Origin: Ettlia oleoabundans
Lineage: Eukaryota; Chlorophyta; Chlorophyceae; Chlamydomonadales
Reading direction: 5' to 3'
DNA length: 32,196 nt
Assembly: GCA_019693395.1 (NCBI GenBank)
Contig: JAAMXP010003504.1
Span: forward strand, 1 to 32,196
Below, one piece after another: positions 10,596 to 20,321 of this stretch. Below the pieces are notes generated by a model. That model saw only the letters and a program-made list of their open reading frames with translations, did not search any database and was not told the origin of the DNA. Position numbers and translations under genes: made by a program. How positions within the stretch are numbered: position 1 is the stretch's first letter; each line of letters opens with the position of its first letter.

Positions 10596-13288
10596 ATGCA
10601 AATAATGCAGGGCTGTGGTGCGGCCTCAGCCTCCGACAGCAAGTCAGCAGATACTCAAACGGATGGACAGCGATCCAGCACGTGTGGGGAGCAGAAGTGT
10701 GGGCAGCAGGGCTGCGGAGGTGGCGGCGGCAGCAGCAACACCGACCTGCCGCCAGCAGCAGGACTAGCAGCAGGCACGATTTGCATGAAGTGCCGCAAGC
10801 AGGAGGCGCAGGTGACAATCTCAACTCGGCGAGCGTTGAGTCCTACACTAGCAACCCCAAACCTCGTGGGTTTCTTGCCAATTCCACTGCCCATCAGCCA
10901 TCTGCACCATAACTCTTCATCTTGTGCCCACCCCGCTTCTGACCTGCCTCTCTGCTTGATGTGTGTAGCTGGTAGCTCGTGGGCGGGAGCCTCTGTGTCA
11001 CCCCTGTCTGCGCGAGCAGCTTATGTCCAAGGTCCGCAATGCGGTGCGTCTACACGCACTCATACTGCCGGGAGACCGCATGGCCCTCGCCTTCTCCGGC
11101 GGCGCCTCCTCCGCAGCGCTGCTTCACTTCCTATCCGAGCTGCGCAACCCGCGCACCGACCGCCCCGCACGTGGCAAGGTGAGAACTGACATGCATCTGG
11201 GTGTCTACTTAAGCCATTGGTAGGTTTCAGGGCAGCAGGTCAAACGCCTTGGGGTTGGCTGCTGCCCGGTGGATTGAAGGTGATGCAGTGCGGCAGCCAG
11301 GCAGCAGTACGCAGCACGCCAGCTGCCTCTCCAACCTGCCTCTCATCTCCTCCATTCCTGGCTTCCTTGGCGGCTACAACAATCAGCCTGCATTGCTAAG
11401 CTCTTAGACCGCATTTCTATTGAAAGCATCTGATTGCATCCCACTCCAAGCATCTGCTCCCATCACCCCGGCCCGACTTGCTCCCGCTCCGCAGGTCTCC
11501 TTCAGCCTGCACATCATCCACATCGACGACTCCGCTGCGTGGGGCCTGGGCGCAGAGCAAGCGGCGGCTGCGCGTGCCAGCGTGGCAGCAGCAGCACAGC
11601 GGTATTGCTGCGAGGGTGTGCAGTACCATTGTGTACCGCTGGAGTCGGTGTTTGAGGCTGAAACTGAAGCTATGGCTGCTGCTGAGCCTGTTTCCAATGT
11701 TAATAGTGGCGGCGCTGGACATACAAGCAGCTTTGCAGCTGGAGCAGGTGGCCTCGATAGCTTCCAGCAACCGCAGCACCAGCTAGAGTTGAATCAGCCG
11801 CCGCGGCAGCATGAGCAGCAGCAGCAGCATCATGACGAGTTGAAGTTAAATCAGCAGCGTCAGCGGTTGCAAGCGCTGCTGTCCTGCGTGGGCGACACCA
11901 CGGGGCGCGAGGACCTCCTGACCCACCTGCGCACCCGCCTGCTGCTGCACACAGCTGCTGGGCTGGGGTGTGCCCGAGTGGCACGCGGCGACTGCGCCAC
12001 CGCGCTGGCCATCCACATTGTGGCGGCGGCCAGCAAGGGATGCGGCTACTCGCTGGCAGGAGATGTGAGGCTGGTGGATGCAAGGTGGGTTATGGGTGGG
12101 TGGGCTGGCTGACTGGCTGGCTGGCTACATTGAGATGTAGGCGCATTGTGGTTATGTAGTTATAGAACCTGGCATAGACTGTATTCTTACTCCACTCCCC
12201 CCCTAAGGGCTTGCCACCAACACCTTGCACCTGCTGCAGGCACGGTGCCGCGCTGCCCTCTTTCTTCCTGCCACTGCGTGAGGTATCTGCACGCGAGATC
12301 AGCCTGCTGTGCAGCCACTGGCAGCTGCCGCTGGCAGAGCAGCCGCCGCTCCCAGCCGCAGCGGCACGGGAGGCGGAGCGAGCGGCCAAGAAGAGCATCA
12401 ACTCGCTGGCGGCAACTTTCATTGCGGGGATGGAGGCGCACAACCCGGGTGGGGGCGGGTATTGCTTCTCATCCCGGTCATTTCTGCTGCTGCTGCTGCG
12501 GCTGCTGCTGCTGCTGCTGCTGCCTGAACTGGTGGAGCACTGTGGGTGTGGCAGGTTGTTGGCTGACTTGTCCTGTGTGGGTTGGCCACTGCTTTTGCAG
12601 CAACGGTGTGGAGTTTCAACTTGCTGCTTTGCTGATGGTCCCAGCAGCTCCCAGCGTCCTTGTGTTGTCACCTGCTGTGGCACCTCCACTCCTTTCCTGT
12701 GCAGGCAGTGTGCCCAACATCCTCAACACCATCTCTAAGCTCGACGCCTTTCCATGGAACGACCCACCAGTGCCACCAGGCAGCCAGGCCTCTGGGCAAC
12801 ACAAACAGCAGCAGCGGCAATTACAGCAGCAACAGCAGGGGCAGCCGCAGCTGGAGGTGGCGGCGGTGCTGTGCCCCATCTGCTGGGCTCCAATGGCCGA
12901 CGATGAGCTTCCAAGCAGCAGCAGCAGCAGCAGCAGTAGTCATTGCGGTGAAAATGCCAGCAGCGAGCACACCAGTGGCGGTGTCGGAACCGCGGCAGCA
13001 GCTGCTGCGGCTGGCTGCTGCCTCAGCTGCTACAGCCAGATACTGGGGGGCGGTGCAGCCTTGCAGAACAATGCATCACCAGAGTCAGCCGCGCAGCAGG
13101 TGGTAGAAGCTCTGCCTGCTGGAGTGCGGCAGCAGATGGCAGCGCTATCGGCGGCATGTAGACAGGCGGCGGCAGCGGCTGGGGATGCAGCCGATGCAGA
13201 CTCTGGCAGGGAACCCCAAATTCATTATGGGGGCACTGTTGGGGTGAAACCCTTGCGTGCAATGATTGCTGACTGCTTGCTGGAGTGA
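10596..13288 (+). CDS. CTU2: Cytoplasmic tRNA 2-thiolation protein 2
   Basis: Five exons: 10596-10811, 10969-11178, 11495-12084, 12240-12448, 12705-13288; 602 residues. The first ATG in frame is used; a second at 10605 is equally possible. The N terminus has two Cys pairs, C63-x2-C66 and C82-x2-C85, that span the first intron, followed by the PP-loop-like FSGGASS at 114-120. Downstream, LLSCVGDTTGREDLLTHLRT, GDCATALAIHI and the RHGAALPSFFLPLREVSAREI segment match CTU2/NCS2. A C-terminal CPIC (465-468) and CCLSC follow, as in the family. With CTU1 it forms the complex that puts the 2-thio group on wobble uridine-34 of tRNA Lys, Glu and Gln in the cytosol, using sulfur from URM1. Gln/Ala/Ser-rich inserts make it longer than typical family members. 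Confidence 0.93.
12484..12522. repeat. CTG trinucleotide repeat in CTU2 intron 4
   Basis: Five CTG units, one CGG, then seven CTG units inside the intron 12449-12704. Confidence 0.85.
12914..12934. repeat. AGC trinucleotide repeat in CTU2 exon 5
   Basis: Seven AGC units encode part of a poly-Ser run just after the CPIC motif of CTU2. It is coding low-complexity sequence. Confidence 0.85.
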
Positions 13289-13362
13289 GGGAGGCAGTGC
13301 AGTGCCATAGCGCAGCTGGGAAAACAGGGCAAGTGGTCGAACCTCTGCCATGAAGTACAGCA

Positions 13363-13367
13363 TGTAA
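13363..13367 (+). terminator. TGTAA polyadenylation signal of CTU2
   Basis: TGTAA 75 bases after the CTU2 stop codon. Confidence 0.55.
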
Positions 13368-13764
13368 ACAAGCATAGCATGCGTTTGGAACATGGGAGCA
13401 TAATGTTGCTATCAATTGTGGTGCGATGTGCTAGCCATGGAATTACGTTTGACTTCAACTCTGGGGGCGACAAAGACATAAATGGGTCAGCAGGCCTGGG
13501 CGTAGGCACCGCCCTTGGTCAAAGTCCAGGGGTCCGCAAACGCTTGACTCTTTTTTAGTAGCATGCTAACTTGCACTTGAAATTGGACGGAATTGTGAAC
13601 CTATCAGTGTTTTTTGGTAAGGTGATGTGGGCGCGCTGTGTCAAGTTGATGCATCAAAACCAAGCAAGGTCAACAGGCTGGCATCCACTGGCGCCGCCCC
13701 GCTGGCGCCGACACCATGGCGTCTCTGCAACGCACATATAAAGCGCTCCGTTGAGGGCAGTTGA
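13368..13764. other. Intergenic and promoter region upstream of the Hsp100-like gene
   Basis: About 400 bp between the CTU2 poly(A) signal and the next start codon. A TATAAA lies near its right end. No gene seen. Confidence 0.5.
13737..13742 (+). promoter_or_regulatory. Possible TATA box
   Basis: TATAAA only 23 bp before the ATG at 13765. If it acts at the usual 25-30 bp, transcription would begin at about that ATG, which favours the in-frame ATG at 13783 as the actual start. Confidence 0.4.
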
Positions 13765-16700
13765 ATGCATGCGTTCAGCGTCATGTTGCGAGCCGCCAGG
13801 CGGAATGTGGTAAGAGCGCGCACCATGTTGTTGTGCCCTCCACACTCCAGGGCGTCTGCAGGATGCCACCAGTCTTTGCTGTCTTTGCAGGCAATAACGC
13901 ATTTCGGCGCCGCATTGGTTGATGGCACCCCGTTAGAGGGAAGGCGCCTGGCGGCGGCGGGATATGCGGCTGGCGCCGTCGCAGCCGAACCCCAGCCCAT
14001 TGCAGCAAACGACCAGACAAGTGCTGATTCCCAGGCTTTCGCCCAATTAGCGAGCCCAACCAGCACGTACAGGTACTGACTGGTGAATGCGTGGTTTCTA
14101 GCATCTTTAACCAAATCTCCCGGCAGCTTGCTCTGCTGTGGTCGTTGGATGCTGCCTCCCGCCGCGCGCTGCCCAGGGGGCTTCTCCTCTGCCACCGATC
14201 TACATATACAGGCCGGTGGTCAGTGGCTCTGTTTTGAAGCGGCATGGCCGGGATCTGACCCTGGAAGCAGCAGAAGGCAGGCTGGACCCGCTAATAGGGC
14301 GGCAAGATGTGCTGGAACGCACGCTGCAGGTGGGTGGATGTTACATAACCCTGGGCCTCAAGAGACCCAGCACGTGCTCACAGCCTTGATACCTGCATAA
14401 GCTTTGGCCTGATGCATCGCGCCGCCATGCTTTGTGCCTTGCCTGATGCTGGCGATGATGCACCTCAATCCATTTTTTGGCTGAGCATCACAGTTGTACC
14501 CGCTGCTATCGCTCGGTGCCCCGCGTGTGCGCCACCTGGCCTGGATGCACTCTGTTGTTGGACTGAACAAAGTAATTGAAGCACCATCACTATCAAGGTG
14601 ACAATTCAGCATCAGCACCACTGGCGCCCTGCCCCAGGTGCTGCTGCGCCGCACGAAGAACAACCCGGTGCTCATCGGCGACCCTGGTGTGGGCAAAACA
14701 GCGGTTGCCGAGGGCATAGCGCAGCTGATTGCATCGCCAGTGGCACCGCAGGGGCTGGCAGGGCGCGCGTTAATAGCTCTGGATGTGGGTTCATTGGTGG
14801 CGGGCACGCAGTATAGGGGCGCATTTGAGGAGCGGCTCACGGTAGGCTGGCAGCTAGGGCGGGCGGTTGTGTTTTCAGCCGGGCGCATTTGCTTGTGTTC
14901 TGACGCTGCCCGTGATCCATGTTGTGGGGCTCGCGGCGGCAAGATTCTTTCTCTGCTAGAGTGGCACTGGCGGGCTTGTGGGCGGCAAAGAGGGGCCAGA
15001 CTAACTTACTTGGGTCGCCAGCGGGTCTGTTCTGCAGTTGCAGTCCACCGCATCGGTTGCTTGCTGTTGTTGGCACTTAGTTTCCAGGGGTGCATGCATG
15101 TATGCATTCACTACATCGGCCTCCTCCCTCACACACATGCCCCTATCTTTGCCTGATCCCTTCCTGCAGTCTCTGCTGCGTGAGGTGCACATGGCAGCGG
15201 GGCGGGTGATCCTGTTCATAGATGAGCTGCATATGCTGATGGATGCCGGCCTCGTGGAGGGAGGCATGAATGCAGGTAAACGCAGGAGTGTGAGCGACGT
15301 GAGTGGCACGCTTGTATCACGTACCTTGAGAGTTTAAGGCTGGGGAATGGAATCTGTAAAAAACAAATCACATGCAAAGAAAAGAGATAAGTTGAAAAAA
15401 CATACTGGGTACGCTTTGACAAATTCAATTTTGTCAGCTCTTTCTCAAATACAATTGACTGCCAAGGCTGCTCCTGACTTGCCCCCACATCGGGTCTGTG
15501 ACTAAGTACCTGCCATGTTTTGGCCCCCGTATTCTGGTTGCCTGTGCATGCAAAGGTGTTCGCCCAAGAGTTGTAGCGTGCGTGTTCCCTGCTGTTTCAA
15601 CAAAGCCTGCTCTGCCCCTTACTACCTAATTTGACTCCTGCCTGCCCTCCTCCCTTCACCGCTCTCCACCTTGTCACCCGCAGCCAACCTGCTGAAGCCG
15701 GCCCTGGCCAGGGGCGACTTGCACTGCATCGGTGCCACCACGGTTGAGGAGTACCGCAAACACATCGAGGCAGACGGCGCCTTCGCAAGGCGCTTCCAGG
15801 TTGGTGTGACGGGCGCCGATGGGTAGCACTACATCTGTACTGCTACCTGTCGTGCCTGTTGTACAGCCAAGACTGTTGATCTCATCACAAAGCAGCAGCA
15901 CAAACCTTGAGGTGTTTGTCCAATGCTTGAGCCCCATTTTGCCGTTCGGAATGCTCCATTGGCCCGTTTACTTCCTGCGCTGCAGCCGGTGATGGTTGAG
16001 GAGCCCGTTGCTGACGAGGCGGTGAGGTGGCTGCAAGGCCTCAGGCAGCGGTACGAGCGGTATCATGGTGTGCGCTTCACAGACGCAGCACTTATAACAG
16101 GTGCGTATGTGTTATGGGTGGTCAACGCATGCGAGTGGGTGTCACTGCAGCTGTGTGCGTGACAATGCAGGTATCCGGGTATCAACGGACAGTTCATTTC
16201 ATGCGCACCATGTGTGTTTAAGCTACTTGTCCCATTGCTTTGGCAGATGCCCGTATGTCGCCCTGGTGTGACCTGCGGGATGCCTGGTGTTGTCTACGGC
16301 TGCTATGATGTAGTGTGGTGTTGGTTGCCAGCTGGTTCCCCTGGCAATGGCTGCTTTGCGCCGTTGCGGCAAACGTGAAGTAGCCTTCCTTCGTTCAAAT
16401 AGTTACAGCGTTTGTTCTTACCCCACTCACGATTGCGTGTGCAGCGGTGAGGGCGGCGCAGCAGTACATCCCCGACCGCCGCCTCCCAGACAGCGCCATT
16501 GACGTCATCGACGAAGCGGCGGCAAGAGCCCGCCTGCATGCGGCAAAGGCGGCAGCCGCAGCTGTCGCTGCCGCCCACTCAGCAGCCCCAACAGAGCAGG
16601 TGCAACCTGTCGCCTCGGCTGCTGCAATAGGCACTGACGGGTTCGCAGCAACGGCGGGAAGCACGGTGGAACATGGCGCGCAGAGTGGAAGTTCGAAGGA

Positions 16701-19668
16701 GACTCGGCGGCTTACAGAGTGGCTAACCGCAGTCCAGCCGCAAGCCGCCCCTGAAACACACATAGCTGCAGCAGCATGGGGCGCAGCAGCCCTTGCATCT
16801 GAGCAGGCAGGTCGGCCCAGTTCTGCAGGAGCACCAGGCGCACCTGGCCAAAGCGCTAAGGCAGCGGCAGCGCCTGTGGGGCAGCCAGGTGGCAGCAACA
16901 TAGCCCTGGGAGCCAACTCGGCCAACGCGCTGTCCTGCCCTCACTGCGGCACGCCTGCTATGCCGGTACCTGGCTCAGGTAACAGCTTCCCCATCCCAAG
17001 CTTGTGCACATATCAGGCTGTAGATGCTAGTCTTGGGGTGTTATAAAAGTGGGTTGTTGTGTGGTGCTGCTGTGCTATGGTCACCCACTATGGGACTGCT
17101 GCGCGTACCGACACCTGCCTGCCTTCTTCCTTCTACACATTGTAGTCTCTGGCAACTCCTCAGGGCGCTCCCTCTTGCTTTCAAGCTGCAGAGACAGTGA
17201 CCTGTGCCCGCTGCAGCTTCACCTTCCTCAGCATCCCGCAGGAGAAGCTGCTGCTGGGTGCCTCACTCTTCACGCACACAAACAGGCACAGCCACAGCAG
17301 CAGCTACTACATCCAGGTCCGGCAGCAGGCGCAGCAGCAGCAGCAGGGGCGTGGCTTGCAGCAGCAGGCTGGGCCTCCGCAGCAACCCTCCTTCAAACAG
17401 CCGCAGCCACAGCAGCTGGCAGCAGCGGCAGCTGCAGGCAGATGGGGACCACCGGCCCCAAACCGGCAGTCACCAGGCGCAACACACTCCACCCCTTCAG
17501 CGGCAGCGCAGCGGGGGATGATGCCTCATGCCGCCAATGCTAGCAGCTACGGAAACAGTGGGGCAGTTGTGGTTGATGCCCCTGAAATCTTGTCAGTAGT
17601 GGCAGAGGCAAGCGGCATCCCAGCTGAGCACCTGTCCCAGTCAGACTGGCAGTCCCTGGCGGCTTTGGAGCGACGCTTGCGGCAGCGTCTGGCTGGGCAG
17701 CAGGAGGCGGTGGAGGCTGTGGTGGGGGCGGTGCGGTTGGGCAGAATGGGGCTGCAGCGCGGCAGCCGCCCGTTGGCGAGCCTCTTGCTTACAGGGCCAG
17801 CTGGGGTGAGCCGGAGCACCTGCTGCAGTGTAGTGCACCCGCCCATTGTTTGTTTGTTTCCACTGTTTGGCCCTTCCCTGAAAACTAGGCGGGGTGGTTG
17901 TCGTTGCTCCCTGCACTCCCTCTGTTGGGCTCCCTGGTCACTCCTGCCCTTTAACCCTGTTTCTAGCACCTTCTCCCTCTGCGCTTCCCTGTCCTGCCAG
18001 CAATACCCTCACTTCCACAATCCTGCATGCCGGTTCAAATTCAACTTGTTGTTTCCACCTGTTTCAACCCTGCCTGACCTGCTCCACACCCTTGACCCCG
18101 CAGGTCGGCAAGGGAACGCTGTGCTTGGCGCTTGCTGAGTCGCTCTTCGGCTCAGATCGCCACTTGCTGCGCTTCAACTTGGCGGAATTCAGCGACAAGG
18201 CATCAGTCAGCCGCTTGGTGGGCGCCCCCCCGGGCTACGTTGGGTTCGGTGACGGCGGCCTGCTGACAGATGCAGTCAGGTGAGGATATGGAGGGACAAG
18301 GGGGCTGGGGGAGGGGACTCGGACATCATGCAGGCGGGTTAGCCAGCACACTGCCCTTTGGCTGACCAAAAGGCTCCTCTTTCTGTAATCTTTTCTGGTG
18401 TGCCCTACTAGTGTGCTGGCCCCCCTCCTTGCCTGTTCAGGCGGCGGCCCCACAGCGTGGTGCTGCTTGAGCGTGTGGACCGGGCCCACCCCGAAGTGCT
18501 CAGCCTAGTCATACAGGTGAGCGCTGACCTCACCCCTTACACATCCCTCACTCTGCCAACCTAAGCTCTTTCGGCTGGTGTGCATCTTTATTTGCTCTCC
18601 AACTGCTCACCGCATTGCAGTGGTGCTTTGGGTGGGGGGCATGGCCCTTTTGCCAGAGCAGCACTGGGAGTCACCGCTACGCCCCTCCCTCTTCCTCCCT
18701 CGTTGCCAGCGTCCTTGTATGTTGGCTGTTTGCACCACCCTCACGCATCTCCCTGTTTTTCTCCTTCTTCATTCCTGCCACAGGCTCTTGAGACGGGGCA
18801 GCTGCAGGACAGCATGGGCAAGCGGTGCAGCTTCAGAAACGCTTTGCTGGTGCTCACCACCAGCCCTACCACTTCCCCGCTTCCCGCTGGCTGGACCTCA
18901 ACCGCACATGCAGCAGAGGGAACAGCGACAAACGAGCGCACAGAGGTGGGGCAAGGTGCTGAAGCACCCAACCTTGGAGGGCAGGGCGACAGTGCTCTTG
19001 GCACGGGTGGCGAAGCTGTTTCTACTGTATCTCTGCCCGACTCCCATCCCCACCCCTTTGAGGCTCATACATATGCCGACAGCAGCAGCTGCGGCAGCGG
19101 ACACAATGGGCACAGCGCAGCCGCTCAGTGCTTGCAGCCTGAAACGGGGGGCACCAACGCAGACCGCAAGAGCAGTAGCAGTTTGCTGCAGCCAGCGCCA
19201 GCAGGGCATGGGCAGAGCCAGGGCCCGTTGCCAGCTATGCACCCCTTGCACTTTCTTCCTTCGGAGCTTCTGGCGCGGCTTGATGCAGTGGTGAACATGC
19301 GTGCGCTGTCAGAGACGGACATGCTGAGGGTTGTGGAGCTGCAGCTGGCAGACTGCCGGGAAGCTTTGGGGCAGCAGGGCTTGCACCTGCGAGTTGACCC
19401 CGCAGCGCAGCGCTGGCTGGCGGCGCATGGCGTGTCTTCCGCTTCTGGGGCACGCCGACTGCAGCTGCTGCTGCGGGAGCAGCTGTTGCTGCCGGCGGCG
19501 GACGCGCTAGTTCGGATGCGGGCGGGGGAGGCTGGTCAGGGTGGGGCGGATATGGCGGCAGCTGACGCACCTCTGGTGGTGGCGGTTACGCTGGGGGAAA
19601 GCGGCAACAAGCTGCTTGTCGAGCTCGAAGGCCAAAGGAGTGAATGCAGCAATTTATTCGCTGTTTGA
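13765..19668 (+). CDS. Divergent ClpB/Hsp100-type AAA+ protein with zinc-ribbon-like insert
   Basis: Eleven exons: 13765-14072, 14212-14329, 14638-14841, 15170-15275, 15684-15799, 15986-16100, 16445-16978, 17192-17805, 18104-18279, 18441-18516, 18784-19668; 1083 residues if 13810-13890 is retained. The N terminus is Arg-rich without early acidic residues, a likely organelle transit peptide; no Clp-N repeats are visible. AAA+ domain 1 is intact: Walker A GDPGVGKT (156-163), pore Tyr201, Walker B FIDE (226-229), Arg281/282. A C487-x2-C490-x14-C505-x2-C508 motif sits where ClpB has its M domain. Domain 2 keeps pore GYVG (749-752), Arg954 and sensor-2 GAR (1011-1013), but Walker A reads GPAGVGKG, Walker B DE is E774-R775 and the sensor-1 Asn is Pro817. 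A roughly 120-residue low-complexity insert follows. Disaggregase-like function is inferred from domain 1. Confidence 0.9.
16979..17191 (+). other. Intron splitting the zinc-ribbon-like motif
   Basis: This 213-nt GT..AG intron lies between the first CxxC (end of exon 7) and the second CxxC (start of exon 8) of the Hsp100-like protein. A phase-1 junction makes Glu501. The Cys motif is therefore not visible in any single open frame. Confidence 0.8.
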
Positions 19669-20321
19669 CACCTTTTGTTTTTAGCATTTAGTCGCACAGC
19701 CGCTCTCGTATGATTACATTTCATTGCAGTACCTACCTGCATTGGTTGTCCGGACATGCATTTCATACGAACATGTATTCAAGCATCTTGCACATCTGAG
19801 TACAACCGTTTTATAGAAAGATATAAAGGACAAGGCCGGTCCACTCATGCCGTGGTTGGCAAGCGTGCCCCATCATGCATTGTGCTGGCACCATTACTGC
19901 TCAGCCGCAACCTGGGCACTATTGGTGTATGGGTTCACGGGAACCCTATTGCTTACCTTAAATGATTAGGCAACCTTGAGCAAGACTTGAAGACGGCCTT
20001 GGTCACAGCTTGGTGCAGGCAGCCACATCTTGGATGCAGCAGGGAGGGGTGCTCAGCAAGAGGAGGACCCCGCGGGACGAGTGCCATGCTGGCACCTGCT
20101 GAGAGTTACCACAGGCGCTTTCACTGCCTCAAACGTTTGTCAGGCGATTCAAGGCTCACTTTCCTGCTGATTTACAGCTGTGCCGCTTTAATCATCTTTC
20201 ACACGGGTCCACAACCACCGCGTGTCAATTGGCAGGCGGGCTTGAGGAGGAGCATCAAACGTACCATTGTCTTCTACCACCACTGACGGGCGACAGCGGC
20301 CCCGGCAGAGGCAGTCGATCC
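19669..20321. other. Intergenic region before the alpha-galactosidase cluster
   Basis: 653 bp between the Hsp100-like stop and the first alpha-galactosidase ATG. It must hold a 3' UTR and a promoter. I found no TGTAA, gene or RNA. A small inverted repeat (GGGTTC, 4-nt loop, GAACCC) is at 19931-19946. Confidence 0.5.

Noticed and set aside
12100..12125. GGCTGGCTGACTGG repeat as a telomere-like or mobile element end
   Set aside because: It is a short CTGG-type simple repeat in an intron, like the one in Serinc intron 3, with no flanking duplication.
13560..13740. Possible heat-shock elements before the Hsp100-like gene
   Set aside because: Scattered GAA triplets occur, but not in the alternating nGAAnnTTCn arrangement required.
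15310..15660. AT-richer intron segment as a possible inserted element or RNA gene
   Set aside because: It lies within the 408-nt intron 15276-15683 of the Hsp100-like gene; no terminal repeats, target duplication, tRNA fold or coding frame could be seen.
19931..19946. Inverted repeat GGGTTC-ACGG-GAACCC
   Set aside because: Six-base stem only and no U-run or gene context; TTC and GAA spacing does not match a heat-shock element. Probably chance.
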